Source: Pachypanchax playfairii (Eukaryota > Chordata > Actinopteri > Cyprinodontiformes > Aplocheilidae). Taken from it: a stretch of DNA of 64,000 nucleotides. Position 1 is the first letter of the stretch; every line of letters starts with the position of its first letter. Positions 14,580 through 26,169 of this stretch are shown here, piece by piece. The DNA lies in NCBI GenBank assembly GCA_006937955.1, contig SSNP01000010.1, positions 5,551,504 through 5,615,503 of the forward strand, read 5' to 3'. The position numbers were made by a program, and so were the translations under genes. The notes under the pieces are model-generated. The model ran no database searches. It was not told the DNA's origin and was given only the letters and a program-made list of their open reading frames with translations.

Positions 14580-14770
14580 GAGTGGTGGAGAAGGACAGAG
14601 CTAAGATACCTGGGACGTCCAGGTCCAGATACAGATGGGCAAACACATGATGGCTCTGTCCAGAAGACTGCAGCCACAGGAGCAGCAGGTTCAGGAGGGA
14701 AACCCAGACATCTCTCTGTCCAGTGACACTCTCCAGCTACTTTTGGGGAATACCGAGGTGATTCCAAACT
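14580..14770. repeat. decayed interspersed repeat, possibly LINE-derived
   Basis: GC-richer than its surroundings. The block AGGAGGGAAACCCAGACATC, followed by CTCTCTGTCCAGTGACAC, CTCCAGCT and GGGGAATACCGAGGTGATTCC, resembles a common fish repeat with CCCAGACTTCCC...CTCCAGCTC...GGGGACCCCGAGGCGTTCCC. The match is from memory and the copy is degraded. It may belong with the GC-rich region that follows. Confidence 0.4.
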
Positions 14771-14878
14771 AAAGATGATGTGTAATAGAAAAGAACACAG
14801 ACCAGAGCCTTGTCTTTCAACTCAGCTCCTTCTGCACCACAACAGAACAGTGGACCACCTTTTTGTACCGCAGATGAA

Positions 14879-15390
14879 GCCATGGGCCTTGTTTATGGGG
14901 GGGGCATGTCCCCCCCATGTTTTTGAGAGCAGGGGACAAAATGTGCTTTGTCCCCCCCATGTTTTTGAGAGCAGGGGACAAAATGTCCTTTGTCCCCCCC
15001 ATGTTTTGCTGAACAAAACAAAGTAAAAAGTGGAAATTTGCTAGTTTCTTATAAAAATCATCATTCTTCACAAAGAATGGATTCAGTGATAATGACGCTG
15101 ATTTATAAATTTAACAGAAACCTTCCCTTGGCCTTCATGGGGGACCTGCGACTGCATTTTTTCCAAGAAATGCCCTTTTTCTACTTTTTTGCAGGACTAT
15201 GATAGACAAATATATCATTAAATATGAAATCAGAAATGCTTCAAAAATCGCCTCCGGTCATCTGTAAGTCGTTGGCTTCTGGGGGCCTTAAGCAGCCCCC
15301 AGACCCCTGGCCGCTAGTGCTTCGGCCCTTTGGGCCTCGCATTGACCCCCCCATTATATCATATCAAACAAGGCCCTTGGATGAAGCCCA
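14879..15390. mobile_element. GC-rich island with hairpins, probable old DNA-transposon fragment
   Basis: The base composition jumps to G/C-run-rich in otherwise AT-rich intron. It contains a hairpin of eight G, CATGT and seven C (14897-14916), a 42-bp tandem repeat (14909-15010, listed separately), a hairpin CTGGGGGC...GCCCCCAG at 15279-15302 and GGCCCTTTGGGCC at about 15325-15337. Similar hairpin-rich G/C patches occur in fish DNA transposons, but I found no transposase reading frame or clear ends, so the class is open. Confidence 0.4.
14909..15010. repeat. 42-bp tandem repeat, about 2.4 copies
   Basis: Two nearly identical 42-bp units (14909-14950 and 14951-14992) and the start of a third. 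Each has a C7 run, ATGTTTTTGAGAGCAGGGGA and CAAAATGT. Because 42 is a multiple of three, both strands read as a 14-residue repeat (on +, CPPHVFESRGQNVL), which explains the overlapping open frames. Nothing suggests that a protein is made. Confidence 0.9.
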
Positions 15391-17875
15391 AGTCTATCAG
15401 TCTATCTCTCACTCCATCCTGCAAGCTCGTCCACCTGAGAAAAAGACTCAACAGGAGCATTTCACCTCCGTCCAGTTGATGGCCATGGACACAAGTTTTG
15501 GTCTAAGACCAGTGATATCAAGACAAATCAAAGCACAAAGGATTTACCGGCTGTCTGTAATTTTTTTTTTTACATTTGCAGTTGTTTACTAACATTTAAG
15601 ATAATGAACACCTTTAATTTCTCTCTGATGTATAGTTAATGAGGATCTCTTGCACCCGGTTGTTTTGAATTAGCTGATGCTTAATAGTGCCTTTGCAAAG
15701 ATTCTTGTTGTGGTTTTAATGTTTATCCACAGAGCTAATTTTAAACCTCTTGGCTGCAGAGTATCCCCACTCTGGTATTATTTTCCTATTGGATTGTGAT
15801 GTAAAGCATGGTGCATTGTGGGAGGTGGTAATCTAATCCCTGCTGCAGGGGCTCCTGGGGGTGCAAGATCTCGCCAAGCAATTGGACAATTTATCTTAAT
15901 AACGTGACAGAAACATCATCAAGCCTGCTGCCCCTCTGAGCAACAAAGGCACCTGCGTAGAACATCACATGAAGATACACAGTCACACGTGCTCTGCAAA
16001 AACACACACCTGTGATCCTCGATTTCCAACAAGTGCATCCCACTTACACTCGTGCATACAGCACAGCTTCGTTCCACGCTTTGCGCACTCTTGCCTCAAG
16101 TAAATTCATTCACAGACTGTTGCTGCTTTTTTATTGCACATTCAGAAAATCCACATAGATTTAGTTTAATCTAAAAAAAGTACAAAAGATTATCCATCTA
16201 CATGCTTTTCATATAATATTGCAAAGGATGTTGAAAAGCACAAAAGTCTTAAAACAAAGGATTACCACTGTCATCTACACCGTTAGTGCATTATTCAGTA
16301 ATCCACCTACAATATGTACTATAGTATTTTTGTCTTTAATGCTCAAGAGTTTTTCTAAACAATTCATACATTTTTCAACATTATATTATAGATGTGGATG
16401 TTTGTGCTGAATTTCAGCAGAAAAAATAACTTTTTATACTAGCTAGCTGTCACTGTAGAATTGAGCATAATGAGGAGGAAGAGGTTCAGATACTTTCAGT
16501 TTGTTTAAACTCATTATTTTGAAAATCAAATGTTTTTTAGGTGTTTTTTTTTTTTTGGTTCATCAAACAAGCAACCTGTTTGCATGGAGACATATTGGGA
16601 TAAACTAGTTCTTCTGTGTAAATGGTAATCTGAGCTGCTCAGACAGGATTGGAAAAGACAAACCGCAGCAATGTACAGAATAAGAATAAATAACATTTGT
16701 TTCTGTGACTGAAAAATTCTAGTATCATTTAAAATAGAGTAGCAAACCTGACGTGCACTCAGTTATCTTTGTTCTTATTTTTGTTACTCTGTGTTTGTGC
16801 TTGAGAGGGTTGCAACTATATGTTGCTGTTGCAGTTGGAAATGGACTCTAGTGGATGACATCTGGTAGGAAACCTTTACTGACATTTAGAAGCCAGGAAA
16901 ATGTTCCTGGGATTTATCTTGGCCTGGTTTCTGGTTTTGAATCCTATACCTTGCCAGAAGGTGGTAGATAATTGTAGTTATCTGAGAAAAACATCTTCAG
17001 CCAGAGGACAGACGTTATGTAGCTGTTCGTCTTAAATTCACATGTTGCTGAGAGCGGAAATAAACACTGGAAAACATCATAATAAAGACTGATATTCTGT
17101 AGTGGTCTGACCTTCTCTTGATTATGTGTGAGCTATCCAAAGATCATTCAGGACACAGGAAGCAGGTGTGGCAAACAAGGTAAAGGACCAGAGGGAGTAA
17201 CACGATCAGCAAACCAGCCATCAACAACTGAGGCAAGATGGTAAACTAAAGAAAGAAACAAGCAAAGACAGCAAGTATGACACCTGCAGAAAGTCACTTA
17301 TACCTGCTGAGGACTAATTATGTAACAAGATACAGATGCATTATGTTGGAATGATAACAACAAAAGCTCTTGAATCTTAAAAAAAAAAAACACACACAAA
17401 AAAACAAATGAGTACAAGAATCCAAAATATTTAAAATAAAACTATAGTAGAAAGAGAAAGAAGGAAGAATACTGCTGAAAAATGCTGGGAAGTCACGTTT
17501 ATGTAGCCAGCAGGTAAGAAATGTAAATAATTTCATAATCTTTCAATTCAGCTTTACTTTAATTTTCATATAAAGCAAAAAAAAATGTTAATGTTCTGAA
17601 TACAACAGAAGTGGACTGACAGTATAGAACTGTTAATGTCTTTTTCCAGAGAGATTGCCACAGTTACTGTCAGGAAATTTAATAAGGACCCTGAAAGTAG
17701 TTCTGCATCAGGCATGACACATTTTTCAAACCTTTTCAAACTTTTATTTCTACTCTGTATTGACTAGAAAGCAGAAATCTCTAGCAGATGCATAAAAATG
17801 TGTGTTAGTTAGCAGTTTACCACTAGATTTATGCAACTTTGTCACAGGAACTTATTAAATACAAGTTTGTGCTGA

Positions 17876-17890
17876 TTTTTTTTTTTTTTT
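17876..17890. repeat. poly-T run
   Basis: About fifteen consecutive T in intron. Confidence 0.85.
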
Positions 17891-20800
17891 CGAAAGGTAA
17901 ATAGTATCATCTTCTCAGTAAAACTCTATTTCTGCTTTTTTTTTACTGCTGTCTGACTATTCCACAAGCCAAATTCTATCAAAATAACTGACAATCACAA
18001 CAAAATGTCAATTTACTATCAAAAATTAACTTAGCCTTTATATCAACAGTAATGTGTTTAGCCTTTGTAGATTTACTCATATGATGGAATTCAAAGTATT
18101 ACTGATTATACACAATCAAAAAAGAAGAAAAGGTTTGTGCAAAAAAGAACACACATTTGAACAGGACATGACACTAATCTTTTCTCTTTTCTTGCAATGA
18201 CAGAAAACACAGGTGCATAAATTACTAGTTCAGAATCCAGGAGACATTTACTGCTGGTCTGCATTTGGTTGCAGAATCACAACAGTGTGATTTGGTGTTG
18301 TTCCTTCTGGTCACTCACACATTAAAATGAATCTGAACAGTCCTCTGAGTGTTTTACACATTTATTTTTGTCAACAAAACATTTAACCACAATGAAAGAT
18401 ATTTCAATAGATCTTGTCACTGTGCTTTAATTTTACTAAGTAATTATACCTTTATGTTGATTAATATTTATTAAATGTCATGTAGCCATGTGTGTTGTGG
18501 GGATACAGAAATGATAAGAAACATGTGACATTAGGCTTGGGTTGAATCATGCTAACGATGCTGTCGAGCAGGTTACTGCAGAGTGAAATGCTTCAAGTTA
18601 TTTACTTGGAAAACTAACTTCACATCGACAAATTCTTACCTGATTGTAAAAGGTTTAAGGTACAACACAGGATGGTGGTCTTAACTGATACCTTTAGATT
18701 TCAAGTTTCAGATCTCAAAAAATAAATAAAAGATCCTCGGCAACACTGGGATGTATTTTTATTTTTCCTTGGGACATTTTGATGCATTACACTACACAGG
18801 TGCTTGTATTATTGGACAGCAGGCCCCTGCGTACCAGAAGTGGACAAGTTGATATAAATGGGAAGATAATGGATGCAAGATTGGGAGTTTGGCTTGAGGA
18901 CACTGGCTGACACAGAGTGTGGGCTCAGTGTTTAAACCTGTCATCATGCTTTTGTTATTGTTTCTGCCCTGGAATAGCTGCAACCAGCTGCATCCATATT
19001 ACATGTTTCTGAAACTGAAACTGAGATGAAACACCACACCCTGACTAGAAGAATGCCATCAACTCAAAAACAAGTGTCCCTGCTGCGTTTTCATTCTTAT
19101 TCTTGTTTTCTCACTCTCAGTTAAAATGCCATGAACAGTTTATATCACTGCGGCACCCAGTGCAGAATCTCACAGACCAGAGGCTTTAATCCACAAGCTG
19201 GACTGAGCCTGTGGCCCTTCCTGTGTGGCACTGAAACTTCCTTTAACCCAGTCTTCCAGCCCCCCCCCCCTCATCCCCTCTGCCAAACTATCACACCCCT
19301 TTAGGGAAGACATCCATGGGCCTGTCAGCTTGTATTTGAGTCAACGAGTAAACAAAACAGGATGCACAAAGCTGCTCATTGGTCAGTGCTCAGGGACTCG
19401 CATTTCATTGGTTAAGTTGTGGGAGTAAACATCTTTATGTTCATATCATCTCACCTCTCTAAAGGAGCATTTCTTTCTTGGTAAATAAAGATAAAAACTT
19501 GCTGTGCTCATATTTTCACAGTGGCAATGAAACTGTATGGTTGCTTTTATTTATTTACATTTTTTTTTCTGTTGAAAATACTTTTTATTGCTGTTTCCTC
19601 CTTTAACAGTTTTTGTTTTTTCATCATGTTCTCAATACAAAGCAAATTTATTGTTACATGTTTCTTGGTATCAAATATATCTCTTATGATTAAAGCGCTT
19701 TAGATATGTAAAATAAAGAAAACTAGAAAATCCTTTCCTGTCATAATATGATCAGCGATTCATTGTTTACAGCTTTCTGTGCCTAATGTGATGGACAATG
19801 TTGACATTGTGACAAATTTCAGCATGATTCTTGTTGTGGGTGGTTAGATTTCATTTATTTAAACAAAAGTTGTGTGTTGAGTACAGCAACACAGCAGGAG
19901 ATGTTCACATCCCTGCATGTCATGCTTTATTTTTAATACCATTAATTCTCACATTGTTTGGTTATTATTCTTGCTGTCATCCACACAGAGCTGAATTTAG
20001 CAAGCCATCAGCCCGTAGAGCAACATTTTATTTATTTATGTAAAAAAGAAAGAAAGAGAACAACGACGTTAATACTCCAACATCCATCAAATCTCAAAGG
20101 CCAACTAAATGAAGAAACACTGAGTGATTTTTGTTTGAAGCACCAGGAAATGAAACATCTTTGTTTTTTGCATTCGGTGTTGTTTTGCAGCAGATTCTCT
20201 TCAGACTGTCACCTTATTGGATGATTCAGTAGATCAGAATTTAACATTAGGCTTTTATACTGATACAGAGGTGTGTTCTGTTTTTATCATGAGGTGGAGG
20301 TAGGTGAGGATCTGTTGGTGCATACTGAAGAAGTTAGTTATTGCTTCATGTTGCAGGATCAGAGAAAATCTACTGAATGTAACTGCGTGTCATCTGTTAA
20401 GAAATTAATTCATTAAAAAAGGTGGAAATCTGATTATTCTTGGTAAAATTCTTGCATTTCAGATGGATGAAATATAAATTCTTATTACGTATTCACCTGT
20501 TTTTGAGGAATTACTGGTGGTATGACATTTTTACTTAAAATTGACCTTTTTAATGCAGATCCTGATGTGATCTTGTATATTTTATAGCAAATAAAGTTGC
20601 TGTTTCGCAAAAGATATTATAAAAATTAGTGTTTATACAGTGACAAGCTAAATTACATTTAACAATTATGACATAAAAGACATAAAATGGTTTGTGAATG
20701 AAATTGCTGAATTTTCATAGGAAAGCAGTTTTATACAGATTTGTTTTAAGAACATCTGAATCCTTGTTGCTTGGATACGGGCCTTGGATCTCTAACTATG

Positions 20801-21236
20801 TTATCTCTAAAAAGGACTAAAATCCTGTACTATTTTTGATCAGATTGTGTCTGATCTCATATTTAATGCATCCCGGAACATCTGATTAGGGTCTGCTAAA
20901 ATGCTGTGAATCTCATTGTATGGGAAATGTGATAAAAGGAAAGAAAGTCTGAAATGTAATTAGGAACAAAGCCGTATGGTTCTGTAAATGTGAGAAACAG
21001 GATGAAGACATCAACTTTAAGTTAATCAGCTTCCAGTTTAACAAAAAAAGAACAAACTTATATTCTGTTATGATTAATGAGAGTTAACTACTTTTAAAGT
21101 GTAATAATTAATTTCTAGTTTATGTAAATTGGAAGTTAGTCATACAAAAAAAAGACAAAAACAGAAAATTATTTTGAGAGCAGAAGAAGCAGAACGGACT
21201 GATTACAATTGGAACATCACACAAAGACATCTAAGG

Positions 21237-21860
21237 CAGACTGCAGGCTGAAGAGACCCAAATCTGATTTTTTTGCCCCTATGTGACCTGTATCTAATTC
21301 TTTTCATGACAGTCTGAATGACACAGATCAGGTTTTTTGAAATGTGACCTAGACCACTTCAGAATGTGGTCCTAAATGTATCTGATCTTTTGGCATGTGA
21401 CTTCAGTCTGAACTGCCAGGTCGCTTCCATTCAACCTGTATGTCATCAATACTCGACATATATCGTTATTCTGCGCTGAGGAGGTGGAAGTGAAAAGAAA
21501 ACAACAACGACGTGGAGAACAGTCAATGGTGAGAAACCAAGGTGTCTGAGTTAATTAACATTTGGGGAGACAGCTCTGTTCAGGCCAAGCTCGAGGGGTG
21601 TTATCATTTTTTGAAAACAAAGAAATGGCAGAGAGCGGGTTTAAACGAACCTGGCTCTAATGCCAAAGAAAAATAAAAAGTCTCCGAGCTAAATATGTGT
21701 GTGGTGTCACTGTTCCCTCTACTGTGCATGCGTGACACATTAAATACACATTCCATTAAGACAGCAAGTCACATTTCAGGTTGCATTTCATTGGCAATAT
21801 GAACAAAAAAGATCGAATCTCACAAAAAAATCAGAATTGAGCATTAAGACCTGCAGTCTG
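21237..21860. mobile_element. Harbinger-like non-autonomous element with MYB/SANT-like remnant
   Basis: The ends are inverted: CAGACTGCAGG at 21237 and CCTGCAGTCTG ending at 21860, with matching CTGATTTTTTTG blocks about 30 bp inside each. Between them, near 21555-21670, the + strand reads roughly WGDSSVQAKLEGCYHF...KTKKWQRAG. This fits the WxxxxVxxxLxG...KxVYxxIAxxM pattern of the MYB/SANT-like proteins carried by PIF/Harbinger transposons and related trihelix genes. Stops interrupt it. A related fragment lies at 40498-40690. The element boundaries are clear; the superfamily call is moderate. Confidence 0.6.
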
Positions 21861-24800
21861 AACGTAGTCTAACTTTAATGTTATTTACCTTTTTATTTAA
21901 TTTATTGGACTGGATTTTTTTTTTTTCCTTTTTGTAATATTTCATGTTTTGTCCACACCTCAAGAATTCAAGAACATGTTTGTTTTCTATTTAGATGGTA
22001 TACCTAGTAATTGCCATTCACAGACAGACTTGATGATGCCAAAAAAGACACGTGTTGAAAATTTTCAGGTAAATGCCACTTATCAGGCTGAAACATTGAT
22101 AATTATCACATAACTTATTGGTAGACACATAACATCACAAGTCAGAGAAATCCACGTGATTTCACCTGACGCTCCCTGCAGCTGTGTACTTATTACACCT
22201 AATTTGCATGTTTTAAAAACATTTTAACTCTGTTTATTTTTATTCTCATTACAACTAAAATTATTTTTAAGGTGACTGTGTTCTCTTAGCTTTTTGGTTG
22301 TTGTTATTTTGTAAATGACACATTTGAAGTGTTGAAATCTTCTGTAGACTGACTCAGGCTTCTCCCTGTTTGCATGTGAAGAAGTATCAAAGCTGTGTTG
22401 TTCTACATGTATTTGGCCAAAACATTTAAAAACATGCAGACAAATACACAGAAATATCATCCTGCAAGAGACTGATTAATGTTTCTGTTTGAGTAGGAAG
22501 ACTGATGTTTCCATTATGATAATTTTGTTTTCGTCAAAGTGGTGTGTGATATAAATTTATCAGTCATGTGTTTGTGATTTATTGGGCCCATGAGGAAAAG
22601 AGCATTTTATGGCAAATTACTGAGTTTATTTTACTGACAGCCCTGACATTTTCCCTGACAGACTGATACTTCAGAGCAGTAGGAATCTGTTAGTGCTTCA
22701 TGCTGACAGTTAAAATTGTGATGCAAAGGAGGCTCATTTGAAGTCAAGACATTTACTCGTCATTGTTGTTTTGTGAAGGCATATGAAGGTACAGTGCGAG
22801 GTGCTGCAGGTGCTTCATTCTGGCTCCACACATCATTCTGACCCTTTGGCTGGAAGAATTTAGAGAAATTCTTTGATGCTGCCAACAGCTATTATTGTCA
22901 CCACAGAGCATGTGGGTGTTATTAGGAGTCGAACATGTTTTTTCTCATTTATCTTGTCACTCATCCATCCTCTGAGGCTGTTTATGAGCTAACAAACAAA
23001 CACAACTTATCTATAAACAACAGCAAAACAACCTTGTCTTCCAGAATCTCATTTTTGGCTCTCTGCTCATCACGACTTTTGGATTTCACTAAATTAATGC
23101 TAAGTAAATAATTATTAACTTAATCTTATTAAAAATTCAAACTGAAACCTTTTCCAGATCCCCTCTTGATTTACTTGCTGAAGTTTTATATTACAAATGA
23201 AGTTGGTTAAATAAAAAATCAAATGTATCATATTGTGAACATTGTCCTCTTTCACTCAGTGTGCACTGAATAGTAATCAGGAAATGAAGTCTTTAAAATA
23301 ACTGAGAATCAAGTAGTTTACTCCAACTAATGATTCTGTAAATGCACTTCTGCCTTTTAAAACAGACAAAAATTATTTGACATGGAGCAAAACCAAACTT
23401 TTACAAACCAAGCTGTATGTTTTAAATATGTTTCCTGATCCTTGTCTCAAAAGAAATCTGAGAAAACCAACTTCATTCCCATAACATTAAACTCTAACAG
23501 TCTATGTGAGGTAATGAGCATATTAAATGCAGAGGAGAATTGTCTTGCTATTGTTAAGTTGTAAAACTGAGACTGTATGTGGAGAGGAAAACTGATAAAA
23601 ATGAAGAGGACTCGTTAACATTTTTGTGTTGAAATGTCTTTCTTGCAGTAACTGCATGGATGTGATGAATAAAATGTCATCAATAGAGCTCCTTCATGCC
23701 ATGCAAACATTATCATGGTATTACAGTTAATGAAATTTGCACCCAGTGTGAGGAGAGGGTTTTATTTAATGTGGCTTAGCTTAGTACTGCCCAGGGCACC
23801 TATCACACTGAAAACAGGTCGGGGTTAACAATCTTTCATGAATGCTAAGCTGCTCAGTATATTCCTTCTGATGTTAAGTGTTAGCCACCAGTCATCTTCT
23901 TCTCTTCTGTAAATGTAACTCTTTTTCACATCCATACTTCTGATGTTTGTCGTTAACAAAGAAAATGGTCAAACAGCTGGCCAACATTTTTCCTTTTATT
24001 GCTGGGCGTCATATTTAACAACAGTCGCTGTGCACAGTTGCTGCATTCACACCAGATTTGTTTTGTTGCTCGTGGCAAACAAATTCACTGATGAGCTTAA
24101 TGTGACTCAAAGCGACAAGTTCAGTGTGGTAATACTTTATCCTCCCAGAGGCCATACAAACATACAATTATTACATTCCAGGATTAATTCTCTCTAAAGA
24201 GACGCCTCACTGAGGGATGAACTTGAGGAATTTTCTTGTGAAATGTTGTTGTTGAGCTTTGAACAAAGAAATGTTGTGTAATCAAACTGATCTTAGACAG
24301 ATGATTTAGGATTTTACCAAGTCAAGACAGGCCAATGACGTGTCTACACCAACGTGAGGTATTAACAAGAAACTTAGTGGACCATAAAAGAGTGAACACA
24401 ATGCTAGATATTACTTTATTTATGTATCATCAACTTTATTGCATCTAAATTCCTTTTTATCTGCATAAAAGTTAGAGTTTTTTCCTACAAGAGATGCCTT
24501 GAGATGCTGTTTTAGGGAGAAAGTTCCACAAAATAAATACAAACAATGGTAAAACCAAATCATCTTTCCAAACTGTGATTAATTCTGGCATATTAAACAA
24601 ATTCCCTACCTGTGAAGGAGAGATAATCCATAGAAAACAAGAGAATTACATGGTATATGCATTAACTCTACTTCACCTGTCAGACTAGTTTCCTCATCAT
24701 GTAAATATAAATATAATCTGACAGTAAAGTAGTATAGGAGTTTTGATAGAGTTCAGCTGCTGCTGACTTTCTTCTTACTGGTGACAACATTTTTCAGCCT

Positions 24801-25606
24801 TTCTAAATATTGTTTTAAATTACAGCCAAACTGTGTGATTTAAAGTCATGGTGTGTCTAAAGTGTAGAGGACTGCAGCAAAGTTTCAGCCAGACGGCAGG
24901 AGAATCCTGGGATGAACTCTGATCCATGTTGAGAGGAAGGTTCTGTCTTTGAGTGCTGGAGCTGGATGCTATGGATACGAGAAATATTAAACAAACAAAA
25001 GCCGAGAGAGGAAAACACATGGACCCATTCATTAGTGATGCTGACCCTGCAGGGACAAATAAGCTGTTTATAACATAGACACTTGAGGCCCAGTCAGAGA
25101 TCAGACTCACATCCTGACAGTAAGGATATTAAAACCCACATTTAGGAAAACATCCCCAGGAGGAGGCTCGGTGACTCCCAGGTGGCCCCTTGATGGATCC
25201 ATGGAGCCCAGAGTAAAACACAAACAATAAAATTGTGATACAGTATTACTGATATCTGTAAAACTAAAGTGCTTCCAGAACTTTTTGTATCTTTTTCATG
25301 ACTTTAAATCTTTAAAAACTTTTCTGAACATTCATTTTGATCTGCTGTTGGCTCCCTTTCATGTTAACATCTAGCAAAAACAGATTCATTGTTCCACAGC
25401 ATCCATCTCTTTATATGCAGAGAATTAATTAAAATGAAATTAAAATCTTGATAAAGCAAAAGGTGCACTGAGATGGTCATTTTATGTTTGAAAGAGGTCA
25501 AATTCAGGCTGCCAAATCTAAACCAAACGAAAACAGAAAACAGGCGCTTAATTTAATCTGTGACTTGATGCCCACAAAATGTGTTTCTTTAAGTCGCTGG
25601 GATTTA

Positions 25607-26169
25607 AAGCAGTACTAAATAACTTTTACAACTTCAATAATTCAGGTTTGCAGCCGGTGTTCTGATGATTTATGCTGCCGTGAAGAAAAAAGTCGCCATA
25701 GTACAAATTTACAACTTATGTTATCGTGAGATGTCATTAGAGGTCTATACAGTATTCTTGTTTATGGTGAGTGTTTCCTGTTAATTATTTAAACATATTT
25801 TTATGATCCTTCCCTCATATTTTCTATATAAAAGCCCCCTGGGTCTTTATCAGCCATTGTTGGGTCCTTCTCCTCTGGATGTGTCCAAACATTTGCCTGT
25901 CCCTCTGACAATGCAAAGAAAGTAAAAATAACATCACATTTAGTGTTCCTGTCCTGGGAGAATTTATTTGATAGGTAAAATGTATTTATGGAAAAATATA
26001 GAAATAAAAATAAACAATAAATCTATTTTTTTGAAGTCAAGACTGTAGAACAGCACATGTGCAGAAGGAATCAGTAGCACATGTTAAAAGGTAGCATATT
26101 TCTGCAGAACACCGGCTGGAGCAGCGGCTGTCTGAGACACGGCTGCGGAAAAGTTACTTAGTACTGCTT
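25607..26169. mobile_element. 563-bp inverted-repeat element (MITE-like)
   Basis: The left end AAGCAGTACTAAATAACTTTT and the right end, read on the other strand, AAGCAGTACTAAGTAACTTTT differ at one base. A second shared block, CCGGTGTTCTG, lies about 40-60 bp inside on both sides. No transposase frame is present and I could not find a convincing target-site duplication, so the superfamily is unassigned. It is probably a non-autonomous DNA element with partly decayed internal sequence. Confidence 0.65.

Noticed and set aside
14775..15071. Repeat-containing open frames on both strands around the 42-bp tandem repeat
   Set aside because: Frames stay open only because the unit length is a multiple of three and lacks stops; no protein family resemblance.
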